Origin: Sphingomonas cannabina | GTDB taxonomy: Bacteria > Pseudomonadota > Alphaproteobacteria > Sphingomonadales > Sphingomonadaceae | Reading direction: 5' to 3' | NCBI RefSeq assembly: GCF_021391395.1 | Contig: NZ_CP090059.1 | Location: 744,001 to 808,000, forward strand | Length of the DNA: 64,000 nucleotides | Part shown: positions 49,858-59,426 of the stretch, one piece after another | How the letters are laid out: each line of letters begins with the position of its first letter | How positions within the stretch are numbered: the stretch's first letter is position 1 | Made by a program: the position numbers and the translations under genes | The notes under the pieces: generated by a model | Seen by the model: only the letters and a program-made list of their open reading frames with translations | Told to the model about the DNA's origin: nothing | Databases searched by the model: none

Positions 49858-52449
49858 ATGACCGTCCGCACCACCTGCGCCTATTGCGGCGTCGGCTGCG
49901 GCATCCTCGCCACCCCGACCGGCGAGCGTTCGGTCGCGATCAAGGGCGACCCCGATCACCCCGCCAACCACGGCCGCCTCTGCTCCAAGGGCACCCATCT
50001 CGGCGAGACGGTCGGCCTCGAGGGCCGCCTGCTCCACCCGATGATCGGCAAGCGCCGCGCGAGCTGGGACAAGGCACTCGATCTCGTCGCCCGCCGCTTC
50101 CGCGCCGCGATCGCCGAGCACGGCCCGAACAGCGTCGCCTTCTACGTCTCGGGCCAGCTGCTGACCGAGGACTATTACGTCGCCAACAAGCTGATGAAGG
50201 GCTTCATCGGCACCGCCAACATCGACACCAACTCGCGCCTGTGCATGTCGAGCGCGGTCGCCGGCCATAACCGCGCGTTCGGCGAGGATATCGTGCCGGC
50301 GAGCTATGCCGACCTCGACGCGGCCGACCTGATCGTGCTGGTCGGCTCCAACACCGCCTGGTGCCACCCGATCGTCTACCAGCGCATCCAGGCCGCCCGC
50401 GCCGCCCGCGGCACCAGGCTGGTGGTGATCGACCCCCGCCGCACCGAGACGTGCGAGGACGCCGACCTCCACCTCGCCATCCGCCCGGGCAGCGACGTCG
50501 CGCTGATGAACGGCCTGCTCGCCCATTGCCGCGCGGAGGGCCTCATCGACGAAGCCTTCCTCGCCGCGAGCGTGACGGTGCCCGACGGTTTCTGGGAAAC
50601 GATAGGAGAGGGGAGCGACCTGTGGTCGGTCGCGCGCACCTGCGACGTGCCGCCGGCCGACCTCAGGCGCTTCTACGACCTGTTCGCGGCGCATCCCCGG
50701 ACGGTCACGATGTTCAGCCAGGGCGTCAACCAGTCGCTGACCGGCACCGATCAGGTCAATGCGATCCTCAACCTCCACCTCGCCACCGGCCGCATCGGCA
50801 AGCCGGGCGCCGCGCCCTTCTCGATCACCGGCCAGCCCAACGCGATGGGCGGCCGCGAGGTCGGCGGCCTCGCCTCGACGCTCGCCGCGCACATGGATTT
50901 CGCGCCCGAGAACGTCGCCCGCGTCGCCCGCTTCTGGGCCGCGCCGAGCATGGCGACCAAGCCCGGCCTCAAGGCCGTCGACCTGTTCCGCGCGGTGGGG
51001 GAAGGCCGGATCAAGGCGCTGTGGATCATGGCGACCAACCCGGCGGTATCGCTCCCCGACGCCGGTCGCGTGCGCGAGGCGCTGGCGGCGTGCCCATTCG
51101 TCGTGGTGTCGGACGTGATCGCCGACACCGACACCAGCGCCCACGCCCATGTCCGCCTCCCCGCCGCCGCCTGGGGCGAGAAGGACGGCACCGTCACCAA
51201 CTCGGAGCGCCGCGTCAGCCGCCAGCGCCCGCTGTTCCCGCCGCCCGGCGAGGCGAAACCCGACTGGTGGATCGTCAAGGAGGTCGCCCGCCGCATGGGC
51301 TGGGGCACCGCCTTCGCCTACGACCGCCCGGCCGAGATCTTCCGCGAGCACGCCCGCCTCTCGGCCTACGGCAACGACGGCCACCGCCTGTTCAACCTCA
51401 AGGGCCACGCCCCGATCGGCAACCAGGCCTATGACGAGATGGCGCCCTTCACCTGGGGCGGCACGCCCTTCGCCGACGGCCGCTTCCCCACGCCCGACGG
51501 CCGCGCCCGCCTGATCCCCGTCCGCCAGACCTCGCTGCCGGCCCCGCTCGCGCGCTGGCCGCTGACGCTCAACACCGGCCGCTACCGCGATCACTGGCAC
51601 ACGATGACGCGCACCGGTTTGAGTCCCAAGCTCGCCCGCCACCGCGAGGAGCCGCTGGTCGAGGTCCACCCCGACGATGCCGCCGCGCTCGGCCTGACCG
51701 ACGGCGGCCTCGCGCGCGTCGCCACTCCGCAAGGGGAAAGCCTGTTCCGCGTGACGCTCAGCACCGGCCAGCGTCGCGGCGAGCTGTTCACCCCGATCCA
51801 CTGGACCGACCGCCAGTCGACCGGCGGCCGCACCGGCCTGCTGCCGCGCCCGCTCACCGATCCGCATTCGGGCCAGCCCGGCTTCAAGTCGACCCCCGCC
51901 TCGATCGCGCCGGTAGCGGTCGACTGGCGCGGCTTCCTGCTTGCCGACGGCGACATCCGTCCGCCCGACTGCCTCTGGGCAACGCGCGTCCGTGTCCCCG
52001 GCGGCCTGCTCTATGAGCTGGCCGGCAGCGGCGAGCCCGACCGGCTCGACGCCGTGCTGCCGAAGGGCGAGCGGATCGAGGCGCTCGACAACTCGCGCGG
52101 CACCCGCCGGATCGCCGTCCTGCAGGGGGGCAGGCTCGCCGCCGCGCTGTTCGTGACGCGTACCGGCTTGCTCCCTTCCCGCGACTGGCTGATCGCCCAG
52201 ATCGGCGAGGCGGCTGCCGGCCCCGCCTTGCTCGCCGGCGCACCGCCGGGCGCGGCCCCGGATCGCGGGCCGATCGTGTGCCTGTGCTTCGACGTCGGGC
52301 TCAAGACCATCGTCGACGCGATCGTCGGCCAGCGCCTGACCAGCGTCGAGGCGGTCGGCGCGGCGCTGTCGGCGGGCACCAACTGCGGCTCGTGCCGCCC
52401 CGCCATCCGCCGTCTGATCGAGGAGGAAAGGACCACCGCCCATGGCTGA
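49858..52449 (+). CDS. nasA: Assimilatory nitrate reductase, catalytic subunit
   Basis: Molybdopterin enzyme of 863 residues that reduces nitrate to nitrite in the cytosol. The N-terminal 4Fe-4S motif is CAYCGVGCGI and GRLCSKG (Cys7, Cys10, Cys14, Cys42); Mo-bis-MGD regions include DTNSRLCMSSAVAGHNRAFG, SQGVNQSLTGTDQVNAI and GQPNAMGGREVGG. The C-terminus has a molydopterin dinucleotide-binding domain and an extra BFD-type [2Fe-2S] domain (IVCLCFDVGLKTIVDAI, GTNCGSCRPAIRRLI), as in Klebsiella-type NasA. The ATG takes its ribosome site from repeat C and the end overlaps cobA by 8 nt. Confidence 0.97.
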   Translation: MTVRTTCAYCGVGCGILATPTGERSVAIKGDPDHPANHGRLCSKGTHLGETVGLEGRLLHPMIGKRRASWDKALDLVARRFRAAIAEHGPNSVAFYVSGQLLTEDYYVANKLMKGFIGTANIDTNSRLCMSSAVAGHNRAFGEDIVPASYADLDAADLIVLVGSNTAWCHPIVYQRIQAARAARGTRLVVIDPRRTETCEDADLHLAIRPGSDVALMNGLLAHCRAEGLIDEAFLAASVTVPDGFWETIGEGSDLWSVARTCDVPPADLRRFYDLFAAHPRTVTMFSQGVNQSLTGTDQVNAILNLHLATGRIGKPGAAPFSITGQPNAMGGREVGGLASTLAAHMDFAPENVARVARFWAAPSMATKPGLKAVDLFRAVGEGRIKALWIMATNPAVSLPDAGRVREALAACPFVVVSDVIADTDTSAHAHVRLPAAAWGEKDGTVTNSERRVSRQRPLFPPPGEAKPDWWIVKEVARRMGWGTAFAYDRPAEIFREHARLSAYGNDGHRLFNLKGHAPIGNQAYDEMAPFTWGGTPFADGRFPTPDGRARLIPVRQTSLPAPLARWPLTLNTGRYRDHWHTMTRTGLSPKLARHREEPLVEVHPDDAAALGLTDGGLARVATPQGESLFRVTLSTGQRRGELFTPIHWTDRQSTGGRTGLLPRPLTDPHSGQPGFKSTPASIAPVAVDWRGFLLADGDIRPPDCLWATRVRVPGGLLYELAGSGEPDRLDAVLPKGERIEALDNSRGTRRIAVLQGGRLAAALFVTRTGLLPSRDWLIAQIGEAAAGPALLAGAPPGAAPDRGPIVCLCFDVGLKTIVDAIVGQRLTSVEAVGAALSAGTNCGSCRPAIRRLIEEERTTAHG

Positions 52450-53233
52450 CGAGGACTTCATGCCCGGCGAGGTCTGGCTGGTCGGCGCCGGTCCCGGCGA
52501 CCCCGAGCTGCTGACGCGCAAGGCCGAGCGCCTGCTCCGCACCGCCAGCGTGGTGTTCCACGACGCGCTGGTCGGCCCCGGCGTATTGGATCTCATCCCC
52601 GCCCATGTCCGTCGCGTCCCTGTCGGCAAGCGCTCGGGCCGTCACTCGCAGGGCCAGGACGCGATCAACCGCCTGCTGGTCGACGCCGCACTGGCCGGCG
52701 AGCGCGTCGTCCGCCTGAAGGGCGGCGACCCCGCCATGTTCGGCCGCGCCGCCGAGGAGATGGCGGCGCTCGCCGCATCCGGCATCCGCGCGCGCATCTG
52801 CCCCGGCGTCACCGCCGCCAGCGCCGCCGCGGCATCGGCCGGCATCTCGCTGTCGCTGCGCGGCCTCGCCCGCCGCGTCCAGTTCGTCACCGCCCATGCC
52901 CGCGCCGGCGAGCCGCTCGATCTCGACTGGCGGGCGCTCGCCGACCCCGGCGCCACCACCGCCTTCTACATGGGCCGCTCGGCCGCGCCCGACATCAGCC
53001 GCAACCTGATCGCCGCCGGCCTCGACCCCGCCACGCCGGTGCTGGTCGCCTGCGACGTCAGCCTGCCCCACGAGCGCCGCCTGCGCACCCGCCTCGACCT
53101 GCTCCCGCTCGCCGTCCGCGCGCTGGCCGACGACCGCCCGACGCTGATCCTGGTCGGCGAGGCGGTCGCGCAGGCGGACGAAGCGGCGCCCGCCCGTGCC
53201 GGCGCAGATACCGGTTTCTTTACGGGGTCGTAA
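52442..53233 (+). CDS. cobA: Uroporphyrinogen-III C-methyltransferase
   Basis: SAM-dependent methyltransferase that makes precorrin-2 from uroporphyrinogen III, the branch to siroheme. The 263-residue protein has the family motifs VWLVGAGPGDPELLTRKAERLL, VVRLKGGDPAMFGRAAEEM, GVTAASAAAASAGI and FYMGRSAAPDI. It overlaps nasA by 8 nt, so siroheme supply is tied to nitrite reductase production. The rest of siroheme synthesis (oxidation and iron insertion) is not in the window. Confidence 0.96.
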   Translation: MADEDFMPGEVWLVGAGPGDPELLTRKAERLLRTASVVFHDALVGPGVLDLIPAHVRRVPVGKRSGRHSQGQDAINRLLVDAALAGERVVRLKGGDPAMFGRAAEEMAALAASGIRARICPGVTAASAAAASAGISLSLRGLARRVQFVTAHARAGEPLDLDWRALADPGATTAFYMGRSAAPDISRNLIAAGLDPATPVLVACDVSLPHERRLRTRLDLLPLAVRALADDRPTLILVGEAVAQADEAAPARAGADTGFFTGS

Positions 53234-53293
53234 CCAGCCAGCGCGCACAGGGTAGGTTGATAGCTCCTCCCGATCGCTTCCAGGCTGAAATCG

Positions 53294-55366
53294 ATGATCA
53301 AGGTCGCACTGTGCATCGCCACCGAACATGACCCGTGGCTGGTGGCGCTCGCGGTCGCGATCTGCTGCGCGGGGGCATTCGCGATCGTGCAGATGTGCGA
53401 GCGGTCGAGCCATGCGCCGGGCCTCCAGCGCCTCGGTTGGGCCTTCCTCACCGCGATCGCGGCCGGCGCCACCATCTGGTGCACCCATTTCGTCGCGATG
53501 CTGGCGTTCGAGGCGGGCGCGCCCGTCACGCTCGATCCGGTGCTGACGATCTCCTCGCTGGTGGTGGCGGTGGCCGGCTCGTTCGCCGCGATCTACCTGG
53601 CGACGCGCGAGCGGACCGCGCTCCAGGGCGCGCTCGGCGGTGCGGGGTTCGGGGGCGCCATCTCGGCGATGCACTATACCGGCATGGCCGCCTATCGCGT
53701 CGATGGGCTGGTGACATGGGACCTCACCTATGTCGCGGTGTCGATCGTCTGCGCCTCCGCCTTCTCCGCCGCTGCGATGGCGGTGCTCGGATCGGACCGG
53801 ATCGGCCGCCATCGGCTGGCGATCGCCACCGCATTGATCGTGGTGGCGATCGCGACGCTGCACTTCGTCGCGATGACGGCGATGAGCGTCACCCCCCTCG
53901 TCCTGAGCGACACGCCGCTCGACGCTCGCGAGGTGCGGGCGCTCGCCTGGGCGACGGCGATGGTCGGGATGATGGTGATCTCCGCCAGCGTGTTCGCGTG
54001 GCTGATCGATCGCCAGACGCGGTCGGATGCGATGCGCAAGCTCACCCATATGGCGCTCAATGACGCGTTGACCGGTCTTCCCAACCGCGTCGCCTTCCAG
54101 GCCGAGATCCAGCGCGAGGTCGAGATCGCACGCGCCACCGGCGGCCGGCTCGGGGTGCTCGCGATCGACCTCGACCGGTTCAAGGAGATCAACGACGTCC
54201 ACGGCCACAAGGCGGGGGACGAGGTGCTCATTCGGCTCGCGGCGCGGCTGCGCGAGGCACTCGGCCCGGGCGACATGGTGGCGCGCCTCGGCGGCGACGA
54301 GTTCGTCGCGCTGACCCGCTTCGCCGACCGTGCCCAGCTCACCGCGCTGGCGGACAGGCTCGACGCCACGCTGAAGACGCCGCTGACCGTCGGCCATTTC
54401 GAGGCGCGGCTCGGCGCCAGCATCGGCATCGCCATCTATCCCCATGACGGGGACGACGCCGAGATGCTCGCCAACAACGCCGATCTCGCCATGTACCGCG
54501 CCAAGAGCGAAGGGGCACCGGCGCCCTGTTATTATGATTCCGAGCTCGACGACGTCATCCGCGACCGCCGCGAGATCGCGAACGACTTGCGTCGCGCGAT
54601 CGACCGCAACGAGCTCGAGGTCCACTACCAGGTCCAGGCCTCGGTCGCGAGCGGCGAGGTGACCGGCTACGAGGCGCTGCTGCGCTGGACGCATCCGACA
54701 CGCGGGTCGATCCCGCCGTCGACCTTCATCCCGATCGCCGAGGAGAACGGCTTCATCCTGGCGCTCGGCGAATGGGTGCTGCGGCGCGCCTGCATGGACG
54801 CGACCGCCTGGGATCATCGATCCAAGGTGGCGGTGAACGTCTCGCCGCTCCAACTCGCCCACGCCAATCTGCCGCGGCTGTTCCACCAGGTGCTGCTCGA
54901 GACCGGCCTGCCGCCGCGCCGGCTCGAGATCGAGCTCACCGAGACCGCGATCGTCGCCGATCGCGCGCGGGCGCTCCATGTGCTGCGCCAGATCAAGGCG
55001 CTCGGCGTCGGCGTGGCGCTCGACGATTTCGGCACCGGCTATTCCTCGCTCGAGACGCTGCGCGCCTTCCCGTTCGACAAGATCAAGCTCGACCGCTTCT
55101 TCGCGGCAGAGCTGGCCGGCAGCCCGCAATCGACCGCGATCCTCCGCGCGGTGCTGGCGCTCGGCAAGAGCCTGTCGATCCCGGTGCTGGCGGAAGGGAT
55201 CGAGACGCAGGAACAGTTCGAGGTGCTGGCGCACGAGGGCTGCGACGAGGTCCAGGGCTTCCTGCTCGGCCATCCCGGCGTGATGACGGGCGAGAACCCG
55301 TCGCCGCTCGCGGACGCCCTGGAGTCGATTCCGCCTGCGCAGGCCCCGCAGTCGACTGCCGCTTAG
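53294..55366 (+). CDS. MHYT-GGDEF-EAL membrane protein (c-di-GMP turnover)
   Basis: A 690-residue signalling protein. An N-terminal seven-helix MHYT sensor (WCTHFVAMLAFE, SAMHYTGMAAY, LHFVAMTAM; residues 10-240) precedes a GGDEF domain with an intact VARLGGDEFVAL (near residue 333) and an EAL domain with GYEALLRWTHPTRG (near residue 457), VALDDFGTGYSSL and VLAEGIETQEQ. It could make and/or break cyclic-di-GMP; MHYT domains are proposed to sense O2, CO or NO through metals. It follows cobA by 60 bp, outside the nitrate operon proper. Confidence 0.95.
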   Translation: MIKVALCIATEHDPWLVALAVAICCAGAFAIVQMCERSSHAPGLQRLGWAFLTAIAAGATIWCTHFVAMLAFEAGAPVTLDPVLTISSLVVAVAGSFAAIYLATRERTALQGALGGAGFGGAISAMHYTGMAAYRVDGLVTWDLTYVAVSIVCASAFSAAAMAVLGSDRIGRHRLAIATALIVVAIATLHFVAMTAMSVTPLVLSDTPLDAREVRALAWATAMVGMMVISASVFAWLIDRQTRSDAMRKLTHMALNDALTGLPNRVAFQAEIQREVEIARATGGRLGVLAIDLDRFKEINDVHGHKAGDEVLIRLAARLREALGPGDMVARLGGDEFVALTRFADRAQLTALADRLDATLKTPLTVGHFEARLGASIGIAIYPHDGDDAEMLANNADLAMYRAKSEGAPAPCYYDSELDDVIRDRREIANDLRRAIDRNELEVHYQVQASVASGEVTGYEALLRWTHPTRGSIPPSTFIPIAEENGFILALGEWVLRRACMDATAWDHRSKVAVNVSPLQLAHANLPRLFHQVLLETGLPPRRLEIELTETAIVADRARALHVLRQIKALGVGVALDDFGTGYSSLETLRAFPFDKIKLDRFFAAELAGSPQSTAILRAVLALGKSLSIPVLAEGIETQEQFEVLAHEGCDEVQGFLLGHPGVMTGENPSPLADALESIPPAQAPQSTAA

Positions 55367-55413
55367 GGCGGATCGACATTTGAGGGGATGGCTGACATCC
55401 CAACCCTCCTCAC

Positions 55414-55442
55414 CGTCACCCCGGCACAAGGCCGGGGTGACG
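55414..55442. repeat. REP-like palindrome
   Basis: CGTCACCCCGGC and GCCGGGGTGACG are exact inverses with a 5-nt loop. It sits in the 213-bp gap (55367-55579) between the MHYT protein and the M28 peptidase gene; it may end the former's transcript. The rest of the gap shows no recognisable gene or promoter. Confidence 0.75.
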
Positions 55443-55579
55443 ACTGGAAACCGGGTCACGGAAGATCCGCAACTCAAAACCAACTGCCCCTAGGGGCCTG
55501 CGCCACCACTGAATTGCGCAGCCTGCCATGGTGCTGCTAGGCCACTGTGGTCAGACGCTTTTCCCCGAGGGGTCCCCCT

Positions 55580-57262
55580 TTGCGTACGCTTCCCATCCTC
55601 CTCGCCGCGCTCGCGGCCGGCACCGGCGCTCTCGCCCAGACCGCTCCGGAACCCGCCCCCGCCACCAAACAGCTCTCGGCCGAGGAGACGGCGCGGCGCA
55701 ACGCCATCCTCTACGCCGATCTGCCTCCGGCCGAGGCGGCGATGAAGGCGCACGTCATGTTCCTCGCCTCGGACGAGATGCGCGGCCGCGACGCCGGCAG
55801 CCCGGAGTTCGACATCGCCGCGCAATATGTCGCCTCGCAATTCTATGCGGCGGGCCTCAAGCCGGCCGGCGACAGCGGCGGCTTCCTCCAGCGGGTGCCG
55901 CTGATCAGCGTCAAGCCGGCGGACAAGGGCAGCTTCGTCTGGACGCCGAAGACCGGCCCCGCGGCGACGCTCGAGTTCGGCAAGGATTATATCCCGACCA
56001 CCAACCCGGCAAAGCTCAATACCTTGGTCGAGGCGCCGATCGCCTTCGCCGGCTACGGTATCGTCGATCCGACGGCCAAGCGCGACGACTATGCCGGCAT
56101 CGACGTGCGCGGCAAGATCGTGCTCCTGCTGAACGGCGCCCCCGCCAGCTTCCCGCCGGAGCTGCGCGCGCACTTCAGCAGCCCTGCCACCAAGGCGGTG
56201 ATCGCCGAGGCCAAGGGCGCGGTCGGCGTGATCGGCGTCGACGCCGGCAGCGGCCGCGGCGGTTTCGAGCGCACGGCGGGTTTCTTCGATCGCCCGCGCA
56301 TCACGTGGGCGCATCCCGACGGCACGGGCTTCAATCCCTCGCCCCGGGCGCCGATGCTGGGCCTGATCAGCCCGGCGTTCGCCCAGCGCCTGTTCGCCAA
56401 TCGCTGGGCCGAGGTCGCCAAGGGCGCGCAATCGAGCGAGACGCGCTTCAAGCCCTTCCTGCTACCTGGCACGCTCAAGGCCGCGATCAACACCGCGGTC
56501 ACCCCGCTGCCGAGCTGGAACGTCGCCGGCCTGCTCCCGGGCAGCGATCCGAAGCTTAGGGACGAGGTCGTCGTCTTCTCCGCCCATCTCGACCATGTCG
56601 GTGTCGGCCGTGCGGTCGACGGCGACACCATCTACAACGGCGCCGAGGACAATGCCGTCGGCATCGCCGCGCTGATCGAGGAGGCGAAGCGCTTCAAGGA
56701 CTCGGGCAAGCCGCCGCGCCGCTCGATCCTGTTCCTCGCGGTGACGGCGGAGGAGAAGGGGCTCGTCGGCGCCGATTATTTCGCCCACTACCCGACGGTC
56801 GAGAAGGACCGGCTGGTCGCCGACGTCAACCTCGACATGCCGCTGATCACCTACAAGTTCGAGGACGTAATCGCATTCGGCGCCGACCATTCGACGCTGG
56901 GCCCACTGGTGCAGCGCGCGGCCCAATCGATGGGCGTCGCGCTCAGCCCCGATCCGATGCCGGACGAGGGCTTCTTCGTCCGCTCCGATCATTACCGCTT
57001 CGTGCAGCAGGGCATCCCGAGCGTGTTCCTGTGGCCGGGCTATGCCGGCGGCGGCAAGGCGGCCTATGAGGACTTCCTCGCCAACCGCTACCACAAGCCG
57101 CAGGACGAGCCCTGGCACCCGTCGCTCGACTGGGCGCAGGGCGTGCGCTTCGTCGACATCAACTACCGCATCGCCCGCGAGATCGCCGACGCCGACGAGC
57201 GCCCGCGGTGGAACAAGGGCGACTTCTTCGGCCTGCTCTATGATGGGTACGGGGCGAAGTAG
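55580..57262 (+). CDS. M28 family metallopeptidase, exported
   Basis: A 560-residue zinc peptidase with a signal peptide (LRTLPILLAALAAGTGALAQ), an N-terminal protease-associated insert (about residues 120-250) and the M28 catalytic domain: VVVFSAHLDHVGVG, YNGAEDNAVGIAAL, LAVTAEEKGLVGADY and a C-terminal SDHYRFVQQGIPSVFLWPG. Two zinc ions are expected. The start is a TTG at 55580 with AGGGG 7 nt before it; no better ATG is in frame. It probably trims peptides in the periplasm. It is convergent with the DMT transporter gene. Confidence 0.93.
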   Translation: MRTLPILLAALAAGTGALAQTAPEPAPATKQLSAEETARRNAILYADLPPAEAAMKAHVMFLASDEMRGRDAGSPEFDIAAQYVASQFYAAGLKPAGDSGGFLQRVPLISVKPADKGSFVWTPKTGPAATLEFGKDYIPTTNPAKLNTLVEAPIAFAGYGIVDPTAKRDDYAGIDVRGKIVLLLNGAPASFPPELRAHFSSPATKAVIAEAKGAVGVIGVDAGSGRGGFERTAGFFDRPRITWAHPDGTGFNPSPRAPMLGLISPAFAQRLFANRWAEVAKGAQSSETRFKPFLLPGTLKAAINTAVTPLPSWNVAGLLPGSDPKLRDEVVVFSAHLDHVGVGRAVDGDTIYNGAEDNAVGIAALIEEAKRFKDSGKPPRRSILFLAVTAEEKGLVGADYFAHYPTVEKDRLVADVNLDMPLITYKFEDVIAFGADHSTLGPLVQRAAQSMGVALSPDPMPDEGFFVRSDHYRFVQQGIPSVFLWPGYAGGGKAAYEDFLANRYHKPQDEPWHPSLDWAQGVRFVDINYRIAREIADADERPRWNKGDFFGLLYDGYGAK

Positions 57263-57288
57263 TCCCGACCGTTCGCCAAACATACATA

Positions 57289-57314
57289 CGTCACCCCGGC
57301 CCAAGGCGGTGACG
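57289..57314. repeat. Degenerate REP-like palindrome at a convergent junction
   Basis: CGTCACCCCGGC is followed by a shortened inverse (GGCGGTGACG), a decayed copy of the element at 55414-55442. It fills the 59-bp gap between the M28 peptidase and the DMT gene, which point at each other, and could serve as a two-way transcript end. Confidence 0.55.
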
Positions 57315-57321
57315 GTGTAGC

Positions 57322-58248
57322 CTATCGATTGGGCCGTTTCGCCCTCAGCGCGATCACCAGCCCCACCATCGCCAGCACCGCGCCCGCCGCCGCCAGCACC
57401 GACCACCGATACCCCTCGAACAGCGTCGAGATCAGCATCGCGATCACCGGCACCAGCACGCCCGAATAGGCCGCCTTGGCCGGCCCGATCGCCCGGATCA
57501 CCCCGAAATAGAGCGGAAACGCCAGCGCTGACGCCGCCAGCCCCAGGTAGAGCACGCCGCCCCAATAGCTGAAGCGCGTATCGAACGCCGGCGGCCCGCT
57601 GGTCGCAAAGGCATAGGCGGCATTGCAGGTCGCACCGATCAGCATCCCCGCCGCCAGCATCGCGAACATCGGATAACGCTTGGCGGTCTCGGTCGCCTGC
57701 ATCACGTTGGCCACCGATGCCGACATGACCGCCGCCAGCGTGAAGCCGATCCCGGCAAGCAGCTCGCCGGTGCCGGCCGCATCGCGCCGCGCCTCGTGCA
57801 GGAACAGCAGCGCCACCCCGGCGATTGCGATCCCCGATCCGGCCAGCAGCTGCCTTCCCATCCGCTGCCCCAGGAAGATCCGCCCGAACACGGCGTTCGG
57901 CACCAGCAGCAGCGCGAACACCACCGCGACCAGCCCCGAGGTGATGTGCATCTCGGCCCGATAGACGAAATTGAAATTAAGGCAGAATTGGCTGAGCCCC
58001 AGCAGCGCGGCGAAGCCCCAGCCGCGCGCATCGAACGCCAGGCTCTCGCGCTTCCACAGCGCCAGCACGAGCATGGCGATCCCGGCGGTGAGGAAGCGGT
58101 AGCAGACGGACCAGCTCGTCGGTACGCCGCCGCCGAGCTGCCCGGTGATCACGAACCAGGTCGAGCCCCAGACCAATGTCACGATCCCGAACGGGATCAG
58201 CACCGCAAGGCGGGTGGATCGCGGCGGGGCCTCGGGCGGCATCAGCAT
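57322..58248 (-). CDS. DMT-superfamily (EamA) transporter
   Basis: A 308-residue membrane protein with ten predicted helices in two EamA repeats. Landmarks are VTLVWGSTWFVI at the start, RFLTAGIAMLVLAL, and the second-repeat ALAFPLYFGVIRAIGPAKAAYSGVLVPVIAMLIS. Such proteins export amino acids or other small metabolites; the substrate is not evident. It follows the threonine aldolase gene by 74 bp on the same strand and may be co-transcribed, which hints at amino-acid export. Confidence 0.92.
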   Translation of the reverse strand: MLMPPEAPPRSTRLAVLIPFGIVTLVWGSTWFVITGQLGGGVPTSWSVCYRFLTAGIAMLVLALWKRESLAFDARGWGFAALLGLSQFCLNFNFVYRAEMHITSGLVAVVFALLLVPNAVFGRIFLGQRMGRQLLAGSGIAIAGVALLFLHEARRDAAGTGELLAGIGFTLAAVMSASVANVMQATETAKRYPMFAMLAAGMLIGATCNAAYAFATSGPPAFDTRFSYWGGVLYLGLAASALAFPLYFGVIRAIGPAKAAYSGVLVPVIAMLISTLFEGYRWSVLAAAGAVLAMVGLVIALRAKRPNR

Positions 58249-58322
58249 GGCGTTCTCCTACGCCTGCGGCCTACCGCGGCGAAACCGTTTTTCCTTATCG
58301 AATCACAAGCGCCGCTGATGGA

Positions 58323-59324
58323 TCACAGCGCCGAGATCGCCTCGGCGAGCGGCGCGATCGCGGCCTCCGCCTGGTTCCACGAAACGACCAGCCGCGCCTC
58401 GCCCGGCCCCCAGTCGTAGAAGTCGAAACCTTGTCCCCGCAGCGTCGCCGCCTCGTCGGGCGTCAGCCGCACGAACACCTCGTTCGCCTCGACCGGATGC
58501 ACCAGCCGCTCCCCCGCCGCCTGGCCGAGCAGCGCCGCCCCGGCATTGGCGGTGCGGGCATTGGCGAGCCACAGATCGCCCTCCAGCATCGCGAGCAGCT
58601 GCGCGGCGAGATAGCGCCCCTTGGACAGGAGAAGCCCCGCCCGCTTGCGGCGGTAGAGCGTCGCTTCGGCCAGCTCCGGCCGGAACAGGATCAGCGCCTC
58701 CGCGCTCATCCCCCCGTTCTTGACGAAGCCGAAGCTCAGCGCGTCGACCCCCGCCTTCCAGGTGAGGTCGGCGGGCGTGCACCCCAGATGCGCGACCGCA
58801 TTGGCGAACCGCGCCCCGTCGACATGGAAGCCGAGCCCTCGCGCCCTGGCGAGCTCGCCGATCGCAGCGGTCTCGTCGGGCGTATAGGCCAGCCCGTACT
58901 CGGTCGCATTGGTGATCGAGATCGCATGCGTCTGCACCTGGTGCACGTCCGGCCGGACGCCGGCGAGCACCCCCTCGACTGCCGCGACGTCGAGCTTCGC
59001 GCCCGGCCCGTCGGCGAGCAGCAGCTTGGCCCCATGGGTGTAGAAGCCGGGCGCGCCGCCCTCGTCGGTGTTGATGTGCGCTTCCCGGTGACAGACCACC
59101 GCTCCGTGCGGCGGGCACAGCGCGGCGAGCGCCAGGCAGTTGGCGGCGGTCCCGGTCGGCGCCCACAGCGCCCGCACTTCGGTCCCGAATAGCTCGGAGA
59201 AGCGCGCGTCGAGCTGCCGCGACCAGCGGTCGCCGTCATAGGCGGTGTCGACCACATCGGCGGCAGCGATCGCCTCCAGCACCTGCGGACTGACGGGAGC
59301 GGCATTGTCGGAGAAGAAGCGCAT
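58323..59324 (-). CDS. ltaE: Low-specificity threonine aldolase
   Basis: PLP enzyme that cleaves threonine or allo-threonine to glycine and acetaldehyde; 333 residues. It has FFSDNAAPVSP, ALWAPTGTAANCLAL (cofactor phosphate loop), HREAHINTDEGGAP, GLGFHVDGARFANA (PLP Asp) and the Schiff-base region LSFGFVKNGGMSAEAL, whose Lys is present though the flanking residues differ from the common SFGGTKNG form. The ATG at 59324 replaces an open upstream extension. It precedes the DMT gene, perhaps an amino-acid handling pair. Confidence 0.94.
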   Translation of the reverse strand: MRFFSDNAAPVSPQVLEAIAAADVVDTAYDGDRWSRQLDARFSELFGTEVRALWAPTGTAANCLALAALCPPHGAVVCHREAHINTDEGGAPGFYTHGAKLLLADGPGAKLDVAAVEGVLAGVRPDVHQVQTHAISITNATEYGLAYTPDETAAIGELARARGLGFHVDGARFANAVAHLGCTPADLTWKAGVDALSFGFVKNGGMSAEALILFRPELAEATLYRRKRAGLLLSKGRYLAAQLLAMLEGDLWLANARTANAGAALLGQAAGERLVHPVEANEVFVRLTPDEAATLRGQGFDFYDWGPGEARLVVSWNQAEAAIAPLAEAISAL

Positions 59325-59426
59325 GGCAGCGCTTTTCCCCAAAGCCGTGTCAGATGGAAGCCCCCGGCCGCACTCTGACGGCATCTACGCAAGGCGCGAG
59401 CGTCGGATCAGCAGGTAGCGGAGTCT

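Noticed and set aside
52642..52959. Antisense frame inside cobA as a small gene
   Set aside because: No ribosome site or conserved feature; entirely within a well-supported gene.
52301..55483. A 1060-codon open frame antisense to cobA and the MHYT protein
   Set aside because: Shadow frame; crosses repeat and intergenic sequence and has no conserved motifs.
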